This document shows positions 32,906 to 41,638 of a stretch of DNA of 43,135 nucleotides, piece after piece; within the stretch, counting starts at the first letter, position 1, and every line of letters begins with the position of its first letter. Under the pieces are notes generated by a model. The model searched no databases and was not told the origin of the DNA. It saw nothing but the letters and a program-made list of their open reading frames with translations. Origin of the DNA: an uncultured Bacilli bacterium (lineage in GTDB: Bacteria > Bacillota_I > Bacilli_A > RF39 > UBA660). The position numbers and the translations under genes were made by a program. The stretch is from the NCBI GenBank assembly GCA_947588685.1, contig CANPYM010000023.1, positions 1 through 43,135 of the forward strand, read 5' to 3'.

Positions 32906-33652
32906 ACTTACATCTATTTGATTATCTAAATATTTAATAAAAGTGTTTCTTAATCGCATATAAACATTATGTAATTCTGGATTTTCTTGGGGTGTAATAT
33001 ATACCATTTTATCTTCCTTTGATACTAAAACTTGCAAGTGTGTTTTATGTACTAGTTGTTCAATAGGCCAACTAGCTAAATCATCAAAAAATTCATTCCT
33101 TTTATCCACATATAATATATGAATAACACTAAACCCATTAAATCTAGCTACCGGAGGTATTATTTCATATATTTTTTCTTGTAAATAATCTGGAAAATTT
33201 TCCCTAAATTTTTTACTTATCTCACCTTGCTTATAATACATAACCATATATATACGCGTCATCGTACTAGCCTGTTTTCTTTTAAAGCATCTAATTTCAC
33301 AGTAATCATCATCAACTACTACACCTAGATCTTTATATTTATCATTTAAAAGCATTTTTTCTAGTTTTTTGACAAAACCATTATAACTACTAGACTTTAT
33401 TTTAATCTTTTTTATTCGATATCCAGGTTTTGCTGGTTCCTCTAAAAAATTAGCAATATATGGTACTATAACAAGTAAGCATACAAAACACAATCCAGCC
33501 CCAGATAAAGATGTTACAATTACGCAAAAATTACTATTAATATCATCCCCCAGGCACAATCCTTCTATCAAACATATGCCAGCAGTAACAATAAAAACTT
33601 TAATGAGAAACTCCTTTTGCTTTTCCGATAACCTAGACATAAGCTTTTTCAA
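32879..33652 (-). CDS. Membrane protein directly downstream of RHS, possible immunity protein
   Basis: About 257 residues. Two N-terminal membrane helices (about residues 14-35 and 45-68), then a roughly 185-residue soluble domain with KKIKIKSSSYNGFVKKLEKMLL, DLGVVVDDDYCEIRCFKRKQ, TRIYMVMYYKQGEI and a Lys-rich tail. I do not recognise the family. Position immediately after an RHS gene (32 bases) is the classic place for a cognate immunity gene, which is an inference. The start is probably a TTG at 33652 with AGGGTG upstream; ATG 33640 is the alternative. Confidence 0.75.
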   Translation of the reverse strand: MKKLMSRLSEKQKEFLIKVFIVTAGICLIEGLCLGDDINSNFCVIVTSLSGAGLCFVCLLVIVPYIANFLEEPAKPGYRIKKIKIKSSSYNGFVKKLEKMLLNDKYKDLGVVVDDDYCEIRCFKRKQASTMTRIYMVMYYKQGEISKKFRENFPDYLQEKIYEIIPPVARFNGFSVIHILYVDKRNEFFDDLASWPIEQLVHKTHLQVLVSKEDKMVYITPQENPELHNVYMRLRNTFIKYLDNQIDVSKKVSNKKN

Positions 33653-33684
33653 TAATATCACCCTTCAACATTCTATTTAATAAA

Positions 33685-36600
33685 TTAGGCACTCCAAAAG
33701 TCCATAAGTGATGGAAACGGATTAACAGTTCTAGGTGGGCAACTATATACCTGTTTAGTATTAGCACTATCAACACTAAATGCATATGGCGTATTTTGTT
33801 TCTTACTTTTTTTACTAGTAGAATTTAGAGCATTTTTAATATTTTTACCTGTCGTAGTAGTACTTTGACTTGCCACTGTGCCTAAAACTTGATTGGCCGT
33901 TACTTTTCTTGTATATTTACCAGTAAAACTACTCTTAAACTTTGTCGGTTTAAACCATCCTTTATTTATTTTTACACCTTGATCTGCTATATCGCCAGTT
34001 ATAGAATTTATAGTGCCATTTATTAATGTTTCATTAACAATTGTTCCTGCGGATTCTTTTAAATTACTTGCTGATAGTTTTTTGGATCCATTAACATATC
34101 TACCACCTTCATTAACTAGTGATTCAACACCACTAGATACAAAGCCAGAAGAAACAGGTCCAAGATTAAAACTAGCCATTACACCAGATACTGCTCCACC
34201 AGCGGCTGCACCCCACACATTATCTAAAGGGTCATCGCCATTAATAACATTAGATGTTAGCTGAGAGACAAAACCAATAGCACCACCAATGAAACCACAA
34301 GCGACATGGAACCAAAACAATCCATTTACATCAGTTCTAGAAACAGGATTATTTTCACAATATAAATATAGATTGTGTCCTATTATATTTTCATTTGGGT
34401 TAATAACCTTATCAGGGCTTATAAATCTATGAAGCGATACACTATAATATCTGCCATCAATATAATAATAGTAGGTTTCAGTATCATAATAATAACCTCT
34501 ATATCTATAGGGGTTTATATTAGCAATATGATCTTCTAACTCTGAAATATAATTTCCTTCGCCATCGGTTACACTATTAATACCGCCCCAGCTAGTATAT
34601 GAATACTTGGCAACTATTGTTCCATTGGCATCAACAATACCAACAATGCTACCATAATCATTTTTTATATAATAATAAGGTGTATCATTATAACTTAAAC
34701 CAATTAATCTATTTTCCTGATCTCTTATATAGTATATCACATTATCGTTGATTGTTTCAAAAATAAGTGTTTGATTTTCATAATAATAGTTAGTCGTAAC
34801 TCCATTTACTATTTTTTTAGTTCGACAACCATTATGATTATATTCATATTTAATATTTGCATTTTTAGATTGTATTTCAACTAATTCACAAGTATTATCC
34901 CATGTAAGAGTAGTCGTTCCAATTTGGATTGGATTACCACTACCATCATATAAAATATCTTCACCATTAAATCTTATTAATTGATCTTTCCATTCAGGAT
35001 TATATTCAAACTTATCTTCGTATAATAAACCATCTGATACTAACTGATAAGTTCTTAAACTATACATATTTCCATCATTGTCATAATTATAAGTGAATCT
35101 TCGATTATGATCATAATCTGTTTCTTCAGATAATTGGTTATAACTATCATAAACATATTCTTTTTGAATTTGACCATTATGATATATTTTAAAGATGTTA
35201 TTAGCATTATCATAGTAATATGAATATTTGTTATCATCATATGTTACTTTTGATAATAATAAAGAACTTCTGTTACCATATGCTTTATACTCGTAGTTAA
35301 CAAAATCTTTATCATTTAGTTTATATCCCGTTATTCTTCCTAATTCATCATACTTTAATTCTAAAGTAACACCATTGAATATTATTTTATTTGGTTCGTC
35401 TTCATCATTTAGTTCATAACTAACCGTATATTGTTTATCATTAAAATGACTGATTTGTTCAACAACATTATTTTCATCATCATATTTATATATTGTATCA
35501 AAGTCATTGGTTGAATATTTAATCAATTTTGTTGAACTATCATAATCATATCTAATAACATTATCATCAGAAATTATTTTGGCTAAATTACCTTTAGAAC
35601 TATAAACAAATCGATATTGTTTATCTCCTTTAACAAATTTTATCAAACGATCAAAATCATCATATTCAAACTGTAAAACTCCTCCATTAGTAGAAGTTGA
35701 TTTTATAATATTACCATTATTGTAATCATATTCATTTTTAAATAAGGAAATATTACCAACTAGAATCTCTGTTATATTAAGAAAATCATCACGATTGATA
35801 TAATAAGTTTTACTTCCTGATTTAATTTTAGATATTTGATCATGAAAATCATATTCATATTCAGTTTTTCTATCACCAAAAGTTGCACACGTTAAACGGT
35901 CTAGATTATCATAAATAAAATCTGATACTGTACCATTATAATCAACGATTGATTGTAACAATCCACTATTTACATCATAAGTATACTTTTTTTCATTTAG
36001 TAAAGAATCAGTTATAGATTCAATAAAATTGCCATCGGGTGTAAAAGAAGTATTATTTTCAATAAAAGTTGAAAAGCCAAATGGTTCAAAATAAAAATCA
36101 AAATTGCTGTCTTCATCTAAAATATTACCAATAGTTACTTCGTTATTTTTAACACAAACATATCCATCATTTTCATCTTCAAATGTTTTACATTGAATAC
36201 GATAACTTCCATTTTTTTGTTTGAAGAAATTAAATAACGAATTTTCTTGATGATAATATGATAATGAAATTTTAATATTTGAATAAGAAAAATATTTATC
36301 ATTAATGATTTTATGGTTAATTGCGTAATAATCATCTTTATTATCAATGTACCACCAATCAAAACAATCTTCATCCTGACTTACACAAAGATTACCATTT
36401 ATATTTTTGATATAACTACTAGTTCCCTTTAATCTAATTCTATAGTAACCACTTTTTATATCATTAGTACTTTTTTTAGAAATTTTTATACATGTATTAT
36501 TACCATTATCATCATATTTAAGTTGATTATTAATAGCACTAGCTGATATATGATTTAAAACTCTACTTTTATGTAAATTATCATATTCATATTTAAAGTT

Positions 36601-39600
36601 TTTACCCATCGGTGTTATCATAGAAACCAACTGCTGATGTTTATCATAATTAAATAATGTTACTTTATCATTAGCATTAGAAATTACTATTGGATTACCA
36701 TTATCATCATAATCTATCATAATACTTTTAATATCTCTAAATAAACAAACATTGGTAATATATAGGTCATTAGCATTACCTGATTGCATAAATGTTAATT
36801 CAACGCCATCATAATCATAATATGCTACAAAAGATACTGAATAATGTTGCCATTCTTTTTCATTGATATTTAATGGTGTTGGAAGTAATACACATTGACC
36901 ATTTTCATCTTCCTCTTTAGCAAATAAATTAAGGGTTACGTTATTCATAATTTCAATTGGCATTGCCTTAATACCATTATTTTTATACCAGAAAGAAAGG
37001 TAAAACTCATCACCCTTAGTTCCACTAACTGGAAATATTCTCGTAATATCAGTGCTGACGATTGGATTCATTTTGACATGCAAAGCATTTATTCCCTTTT
37101 CTAATCCAACTACCTCACAATAATTCTTAGGATCTTCATCAGTATCATTTTTAGTATTATATGCGGTCATATTCCAACCTAATGTTCCTTTAGAAAAATC
37201 GGAATTGTCTATAAAATTATAATCATTGGCAACTTCGCCTTCTTCTAATTGTACATCATCAATATAAAGAGTTCCAATATCATCTATATATAAATTAATT
37301 GATAATTCACTCGCAGCATCCTCTGGATAATATATTGTTTCATCATATCGAACAAAATCCTGATTTGGCAATATTTTTTTGCTGATAATTTCCATCGAGT
37401 TTCCTTCGCTGTTAAGATAAGAAAGACCTATTCGAACACAACTATCATTTTTTAAATAAGCACTGAACGTATAATATTTACCTTTAGGTACATTTAACGT
37501 TTGATATATCTTTTGATTGGTAGCTGTACTCTTTGCTTCAAGACTATTTAATCCAAAATTATGTTCATCTGTAGATATTTTTAATATAGTATCTCCAGTC
37601 GTTATAAAATCAATGCCTTCATTTTCAAAACTAGTATTCATCAGATAGTTATTGACATATTTTACAGGAACTTCCTCAGATACAATTTTATTAACATATG
37701 CATTATTACCATCTAAAGATTCACCATAGCTCTGAACCATTGAATAGGCATCATTAATGTTTCCAACTGCTGATAAACAACTCATAGAAACGGGGTTTCC
37801 ATAATCATTATAAGTTATTGTTTTTGATCTGTTTTTATTGTCAATTATAGTCGTTGACATAAAATCATAAGTAATATTTATACTGTTACCAATCGCATCA
37901 TTATTTCCAACTTCGACAATAGTTTTTACTCGATATGGTGTTTCATTATAATACTCATAATGATATCCCAAGCCATTAATATTTACAATTGAATCAATAA
38001 GTTTGCTATCACTATTATAATTTATTGTCATTTGTTCTTTTGAATTATCAATATACTTAATACGTCCATCCAAACCATACACTAACATCATTACTTGTTC
38101 TGTTGTTGTAATTTCTACATAATCACTATTATATACAATCTTAATAGTATTATTATTGCAATCAGTAACACAACTAATTCTATTAGAATCATCGTAAGTG
38201 ATATTTATTTCATCACCGTCAATATCTATTATTTTTGAAAGATATCCGATATCATTAATAATCTTAAAACACATACTGTTAGTTTGACCATCTTTTAAGA
38301 TATATTCCGTATCAGTTTTTGTTATTTTAAAGAACAGCCCATCTTCATCTTCATAATAATCATCAACTTTATAAAAATAGTGAAGTGTGCCATCTTGATC
38401 TTCATATATTAAATAATCTATATCTCCAATTTTTTGCGGTGTTAGAGTTTGAAATAAATCAAATTTATACCCTACTCCTAATCCACACTTATCATCACTT
38501 AAAACAAAGGAATGAGTATTATAAATTAAATTTAATGAAGCTGGCATTTTACTATTAAATGTACTACCCAATTGAAAAATACCAACTAAATTTCCATTAT
38601 AAGTATTTAGATACGTATCACCAAAAACAAATGATTGTGTTATTAAATCAAAATAGTCTTCAACGCCAGTTTGATTTCGATAACTAATCATCAGCATAGG
38701 TCCAATATTAGTATCCTTAGCCGTATTATCTTTAGAAATATATGAAGCAACACTTATACTATCGTATATCTCATTATAGGCTTTGATCATGAATCCATAG
38801 TTTGGTACATTTGTATACCATTTCTTAACTAAATCAGTAACATCTACCGTATCAACAATAGAATAAAACTCATTATCAGGATATGGAATACTACTTGATC
38901 CTGGTAAAAAACCTTCAATATGTGAGTTATATTTATCATTCATATTTTTCCATTTGGCATTGCTTTCTGTCCAACTAGACGTTACTTGATGAACCGATAA
39001 TAATCCTCCAGTATAGGCATCCAATAGTGGATAACCAGTTAACGATAACTTAGCATTTACAACTTGATTACCCGTTCCAATTTTAGGTAAGTCAAATCTA
39101 ATCAGTGACCGATTAATAGTACCATTTTTTTCAACACCAATTTTTAAGATTTCTTTACTACCATTACTGATACTATCATCATTGGAATGAATATAAGTAT
39201 CAGTAATCTCTTTTGTACTACTAACAATAGTGGGATCAATTATGACAGGATAAGTAGCTTTTTCAAGCCATTCTTTATCTAAAATCAGTCTTAAAGTGTA
39301 TCCTTCTTCTTGTTTTTCTACTACATAAAAGATATTTGTATTATAATTTTCATTCTTATCGTACATATATGGTGGATCTAAAATAAAAACAATTTTATTA
39401 CCATCAAACATCTCAATTTTATTTTCAGTTAAAGATAATCTCAAGTTCGTATTTATTGTGAATACTATGTCGTTGTTAATAGCATCAATTGATTTTAAAA
39501 TAATTTTTTCTTTTACTTTATTTGGTAACAAATTATAATCTAAATCAATATCATTTAAAATATTAGGATACAAAATACCATATTTGTCTACTTTAGGTAA

Positions 39601-39888
39601 TGTAATATTCCTATTTAAAACATCAAGAGCTAAACAATTTTCACCATAAATAATTTTTATTAAGTCATCGTCATAGTTATTATTTTTACTAAAAAAGGCT
39701 CGATATTTATTATCTTTATTTCTATAACAATTTCCATCTTCTATTAATCTATTATCAATATCAATATATTTTCCATCCTTTAGATAATGTATATCATCGC
39801 AATAAACTCTTGCTTCAATTAAACCATTTTTTTGTAAAAAATGTTTTTCCCTAGGACCTCTTAAGTTTGTTAATTCAATCTCTTCCAT
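33685..39888 (-). CDS. Giant RHS/YD-repeat protein with DNRLRE and ricin-like domains
   Basis: 2067 residues from the ATG at 39888 (GGAGG upstream). Order by eye: N-terminal region (1-225); DNRLRE-type beta domain (about 228-405, NRSLIRFDLPKI, VDTVDVTDLVKKWYTN); RHS entry region (about 450-545); first YD repeats (about 546-703); two carbohydrate-binding-like sheets (about 746-880 and 888-1043, starting NTSFENEG and DNSDFSKGTLGW); YD repeats; an inserted ricin-like trefoil (about 1145-1270, GYYRIRLKGTSSYI, NLCVSQDEDC, CKTFEDENDGYVCV); many YD repeats (1283-1763); RHS core (1791-1856, GRYYSVSLHRFISPD, NPVSRTDVNG). The last 211 residues hold glycine-rich hydrophobic stretches and no nuclease or deaminase motif I recognise. 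No signal peptide. Probably a surface-active or toxic effector, or a tail-tip protein. Confidence 0.92.
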   Translation of the reverse strand: MEEIELTNLRGPREKHFLQKNGLIEARVYCDDIHYLKDGKYIDIDNRLIEDGNCYRNKDNKYRAFFSKNNNYDDDLIKIIYGENCLALDVLNRNITLPKVDKYGILYPNILNDIDLDYNLLPNKVKEKIILKSIDAINNDIVFTINTNLRLSLTENKIEMFDGNKIVFILDPPYMYDKNENYNTNIFYVVEKQEEGYTLRLILDKEWLEKATYPVIIDPTIVSSTKEITDTYIHSNDDSISNGSKEILKIGVEKNGTINRSLIRFDLPKIGTGNQVVNAKLSLTGYPLLDAYTGGLLSVHQVTSSWTESNAKWKNMNDKYNSHIEGFLPGSSSIPYPDNEFYSIVDTVDVTDLVKKWYTNVPNYGFMIKAYNEIYDSISVASYISKDNTAKDTNIGPMLMISYRNQTGVEDYFDLITQSFVFGDTYLNTYNGNLVGIFQLGSTFNSKMPASLNLIYNTHSFVLSDDKCGLGVGYKFDLFQTLTPQKIGDIDYLIYEDQDGTLHYFYKVDDYYEDEDGLFFKITKTDTEYILKDGQTNSMCFKIINDIGYLSKIIDIDGDEINITYDDSNRISCVTDCNNNTIKIVYNSDYVEITTTEQVMMLVYGLDGRIKYIDNSKEQMTINYNSDSKLIDSIVNINGLGYHYEYYNETPYRVKTIVEVGNNDAIGNSINITYDFMSTTIIDNKNRSKTITYNDYGNPVSMSCLSAVGNINDAYSMVQSYGESLDGNNAYVNKIVSEEVPVKYVNNYLMNTSFENEGIDFITTGDTILKISTDEHNFGLNSLEAKSTATNQKIYQTLNVPKGKYYTFSAYLKNDSCVRIGLSYLNSEGNSMEIISKKILPNQDFVRYDETIYYPEDAASELSINLYIDDIGTLYIDDVQLEEGEVANDYNFIDNSDFSKGTLGWNMTAYNTKNDTDEDPKNYCEVVGLEKGINALHVKMNPIVSTDITRIFPVSGTKGDEFYLSFWYKNNGIKAMPIEIMNNVTLNLFAKEEDENGQCVLLPTPLNINEKEWQHYSVSFVAYYDYDGVELTFMQSGNANDLYITNVCLFRDIKSIMIDYDDNGNPIVISNANDKVTLFNYDKHQQLVSMITPMGKNFKYEYDNLHKSRVLNHISASAINNQLKYDDNGNNTCIKISKKSTNDIKSGYYRIRLKGTSSYIKNINGNLCVSQDEDCFDWWYIDNKDDYYAINHKIINDKYFSYSNIKISLSYYHQENSLFNFFKQKNGSYRIQCKTFEDENDGYVCVKNNEVTIGNILDEDSNFDFYFEPFGFSTFIENNTSFTPDGNFIESITDSLLNEKKYTYDVNSGLLQSIVDYNGTVSDFIYDNLDRLTCATFGDRKTEYEYDFHDQISKIKSGSKTYYINRDDFLNITEILVGNISLFKNEYDYNNGNIIKSTSTNGGVLQFEYDDFDRLIKFVKGDKQYRFVYSSKGNLAKIISDDNVIRYDYDSSTKLIKYSTNDFDTIYKYDDENNVVEQISHFNDKQYTVSYELNDEDEPNKIIFNGVTLELKYDELGRITGYKLNDKDFVNYEYKAYGNRSSLLLSKVTYDDNKYSYYYDNANNIFKIYHNGQIQKEYVYDSYNQLSEETDYDHNRRFTYNYDNDGNMYSLRTYQLVSDGLLYEDKFEYNPEWKDQLIRFNGEDILYDGSGNPIQIGTTTLTWDNTCELVEIQSKNANIKYEYNHNGCRTKKIVNGVTTNYYYENQTLIFETINDNVIYYIRDQENRLIGLSYNDTPYYYIKNDYGSIVGIVDANGTIVAKYSYTSWGGINSVTDGEGNYISELEDHIANINPYRYRGYYYDTETYYYYIDGRYYSVSLHRFISPDKVINPNENIIGHNLYLYCENNPVSRTDVNGLFWFHVACGFIGGAIGFVSQLTSNVINGDDPLDNVWGAAAGGAVSGVMASFNLGPVSSGFVSSGVESLVNEGGRYVNGSKKLSASNLKESAGTIVNETLINGTINSITGDIADQGVKINKGWFKPTKFKSSFTGKYTRKVTANQVLGTVASQSTTTTGKNIKNALNSTSKKSKKQNTPYAFSVDSANTKQVYSCPPRTVNPFPSLMDFWSA

Positions 39889-39914
39889 AATATTTCCTCC
39901 TTTTTCTAGTTTTA

Positions 39915-40607
39915 CTAGGAAATTCTCTTCCACATATAACAAGTAATATATGGTTGGAGATTATTATGAGCATTAGATGAACCAACACTAGAAACTGTAT
40001 GTGTGTGTGAACCAGATGAATTCATTGAAGGTGGCGTATTAACTCCATCAGCTGCATATTTTTTATGAGCAATAGCTACATAAGCAGTTGAACTAGATGT
40101 AGAAACTTGAAGATATCCCGTATAAGTATGCTTATGATTACCTCCAGAAACTTCGTGTGTATGTGCAGGAAGTTCATTAGTAGTTAAAACATGTTCTTTT
40201 TCACCAGCTTGGTGTTCAGCAACAGCAAACTCAGATTGTGTTGGATCAACACCAACAATGCATCTTCCTTCTCCCCACAAAGACCATTCACCACCAAAAA
40301 AACTAGATGGGTTAGTATTATTCACTGATAAATATATACTTCCGATAGGATAAGCATCTAATACATTAAGAGTCATTTTATCAGCGTTATTATAAGATAA
40401 TGAATTAACTGTTAAATTACCTTCAGCATCTAAACTAAAATTACCATTTTTGGAATTTAAGCAAGAAATATTAGCAGTATCTACTTCCAAGTCAACACTA
40501 TCTTCACTTTTAGTAAAAGCATCTACAATGTAATCAAGAATTAAATCTTCACTCCCTTCTAAATCTGGACTGCCTGTTATAGGCATTAAATCATTTGCTT
40601 CGTTCAT
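39915..40607 (-). CDS. Phage tail-collar/baseplate-type protein
   Basis: About 230 residues. After an N-terminal linker, the C-terminal two thirds match phage tail-collar proteins: DAYPIGSIYLSVNNTNPSSF, FGGEWSLWGEGRCIVGVD, NELPAHTHEVSGGNHKHTY, SGSHTHTVSSVG and the terminal NNLQPYITCYMWKR. The histidine-rich repeats are typical metal-binding trimer-needle elements. Start at ATG 40607, with AAAGG upstream. It precedes the RHS gene by 26 bases, so the two products are probably made together and may assemble. No other tail genes are in the window. Confidence 0.9.
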   Translation of the reverse strand: MNEANDLMPITGSPDLEGSEDLILDYIVDAFTKSEDSVDLEVDTANISCLNSKNGNFSLDAEGNLTVNSLSYNNADKMTLNVLDAYPIGSIYLSVNNTNPSSFFGGEWSLWGEGRCIVGVDPTQSEFAVAEHQAGEKEHVLTTNELPAHTHEVSGGNHKHTYTGYLQVSTSSSTAYVAIAHKKYAADGVNTPPSMNSSGSHTHTVSSVGSSNAHNNLQPYITCYMWKRIS

Positions 40608-40704
40608 TATAATCATCCTTTCTAATATTTAATAAATAAGCAATAAGATTTCGCTGCTTTAAGCTCTTTACATAATTAAATGGTTGAATGCTAATCAACT
40701 CCAT
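40591..40704 (-). CDS. Short leader ORF overlapping the tail-collar gene
   Basis: 37 codons encoding MELISIQPFNYVKSLKQRN and a basic tail ending DDYNERSK. It has the best ribosome binding site of the island (GGGAGGTG, seven bases from the ATG) and overlaps the tail-collar start in another frame, suggesting translational coupling. It is the first ORF after the structured leader. No family recognised. Confidence 0.55.
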   Translation of the reverse strand: MELISIQPFNYVKSLKQRNLIAYLLNIRKDDYNERSK

Positions 40705-40857
40705 AGGCTACACCTCCCTGATTCTCACAGAGCTACATAAGTAGAAGTATCATTATACCCATTATTTTTCATCGCATTATTAAGAGCAACTCAATATTTA
40801 TAACCAAGTATTAACCGCAAGCGTACTTGTTAACGTGCTTGTCCTAAGACATAATGG
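40705..40857 (-). ncRNA. Structured leader RNA of the tail/RHS transcript
   Basis: About 150 non-coding bases between the predicted start site and the leader ORF. Pairings seen: CCCATTAT with ATAATGGG (40851-40858 and 40758-40765) closing a large loop; a stem of TAACAAGTA with TACTTGGTTA (40801-40832) capped by CGC/GCG; CTCTG with CAGGG (40716-40732), which abuts and partly covers the ribosome binding site GGGAGGTG. No known riboswitch consensus is recognised. Confidence 0.5.
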
Positions 40858-40863
40858 GAACGT

Positions 40864-40891
40864 ATTTAATTATGTTTAACAAAATTGTCAA
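40864..40891 (-). promoter_or_regulatory. Candidate promoter of the tail/RHS operon
   Basis: A perfect TTGACA (40886-40891) with TTAAAT 16 bases downstream (40864-40869) on the minus strand, just after the terminator of the sigma-like gene. The -10 is weak, consistent with activation or an alternative factor. Confidence 0.5.
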
Positions 40892-40907
40892 AGAGCTCTT
40901 ATCCCAT

Positions 40908-40957
40908 AAAAAAGAGGAATAAGGAGAAAGCATTAATACCCTCTCACTATATTCCTC
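40908..40957 (-). terminator. Strong terminator after the sigma-like gene
   Basis: Nested hairpin: outer arms GAGGAATA/TATTCCTC, inner arms GAGAGGG/CTTTCTC, followed by six T. It separates the regulator transcript from the tail/RHS transcript. Confidence 0.85.
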
Positions 40958-40979
40958 ACTAATTTGATATTTTTAAGGT

Positions 40980-41438
40980 CTAAATTTTCATTTTTTGAGA
41001 AATTTTTTGTAACCCTATATCTATACTATCTTTTATAGATTGAATACTACAATTTTCTAGAGCCGCTATTTCCCTTAATGTAAAGTCATAAAAATAATAC
41101 ATTTTAATTCGTCTTTTTTGAAGATCAGGAAGGGCTTCAATCTCTTCCAATATTTTTTCATAAATAATTTTATTTAAGACCTTATCTTCTAGTGATTCAT
41201 ACTGACCCATAGTACGTTTAAATAATGTTGAATCATTTAGCTCAAGATGTTCAGTATGACGATCATATTCATTTAAAAATTTCAAATCTTGTAATTCAAA
41301 AGAATTAAAAAGATTATATAAATCATCTGTTAATTTAATAATCTCTTTATTACCATGACTATTAGTAAATACTAAAATATGATTTACCTCTAGCGTATAG
41401 GGGTTATATTTATCTTTTCTTCTTTTAGGCTTGTCCAT
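40980..41438 (-). CDS. Sigma-70 region-4-type factor of mobile elements
   Basis: About 152 residues from ATG 41438 (GGAGG upstream). The N-terminal 95 residues (RRKDKYNPYTLEVNHILVF, LYNLFNSFELQDLKFLNEYDRHTEHLEL) and the C-terminal region-4 helix-turn-helix (LPDLQKRRIKMYYFYDFTLREIAALENCSIQSIKDSI) match a small sigma-like family carried by Firmicutes integrative elements and phages. Region 2 for -10 recognition is not obvious, so it may need help or act as an activator. Its position upstream of the tail/RHS promoter suggests it controls that operon. Confidence 0.85.
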   Translation of the reverse strand: MDKPKRRKDKYNPYTLEVNHILVFTNSHGNKEIIKLTDDLYNLFNSFELQDLKFLNEYDRHTEHLELNDSTLFKRTMGQYESLEDKVLNKIIYEKILEEIEALPDLQKRRIKMYYFYDFTLREIAALENCSIQSIKDSIDIGLQKISQKMKI

Positions 41439-41460
41439 TTTAATCCTCCATTCCATTAAC

Positions 41461-41496
41461 CTAAAAGATTATTGGAGGAGATCGAATATGTAACAT
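41461..41496 (-). promoter_or_regulatory. 11-residue leader peptide and sequestering hairpin before the sigma-like gene
   Basis: ATG at 41496 with GGAGTG upstream encodes MLHIRSPPIIF and stops at 41461. Its Pro-Pro codons supply TCCTCCA (41473-41479), exactly complementary to TGGAGGA (41444-41450), the ribosome binding site of the sigma-like gene. Translating or stalling on the leader would free that site. This is the layout of translational attenuators such as those before erm genes. Confidence 0.45.
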
Positions 41497-41570
41497 CGTA
41501 TCACTCCAAACAAAAAAGTTTGAAGTCTACCCTAATTTTTTTGTTTAAAAAATCACACCACCTATTACGC

Positions 41571-41601
41571 TAATTAGGTAGCTTATTAAGCTACCTAATT
41601 A
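41571..41601. repeat. Perfect 31-bp palindrome
   Basis: Arms of 15 bases (AATTAGGTAGCTTA and its complement) around one central base, between the secreted-protein gene and the sigma-like leader peptide. No T run follows on the minus strand, so it is not a normal terminator; it could be an operator or a processing hairpin. Confidence 0.7.
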
Positions 41602-41610
41602 AAAAAGGTC

Positions 41611-41638
41611 AAAAAAAAAGACATAAATGTCTTTTTAC
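41611..41638 (-). terminator. Terminator of the secreted-protein gene
   Basis: AAAAGACAT/ATGTCTTTT hairpin with nine T, overlapping the stop codon. Confidence 0.85.

Noticed and set aside
34013-34264. Open frame on the plus strand opposite the RHS gene.
   Set aside because: Antisense shadow of a low-complexity region, with no start signals.
40731-40810. Coding-like stretch with an in-frame TGA (VALNNAMKNNGYNDTSTYVAL) suggesting TGA read as Trp.
   Set aside because: TGA is a genuine stop elsewhere (for example after the DUF1653 gene at 7210) and TGG is used for Trp throughout. No ribosome binding site precedes the stretch, and it overlaps the structured leader.
31323-41438. Complete prophage.
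   Set aside because: Only tail-collar, lysis and regulator genes are present; no integrase, terminase, portal, capsid or tape-measure gene is visible in the window.
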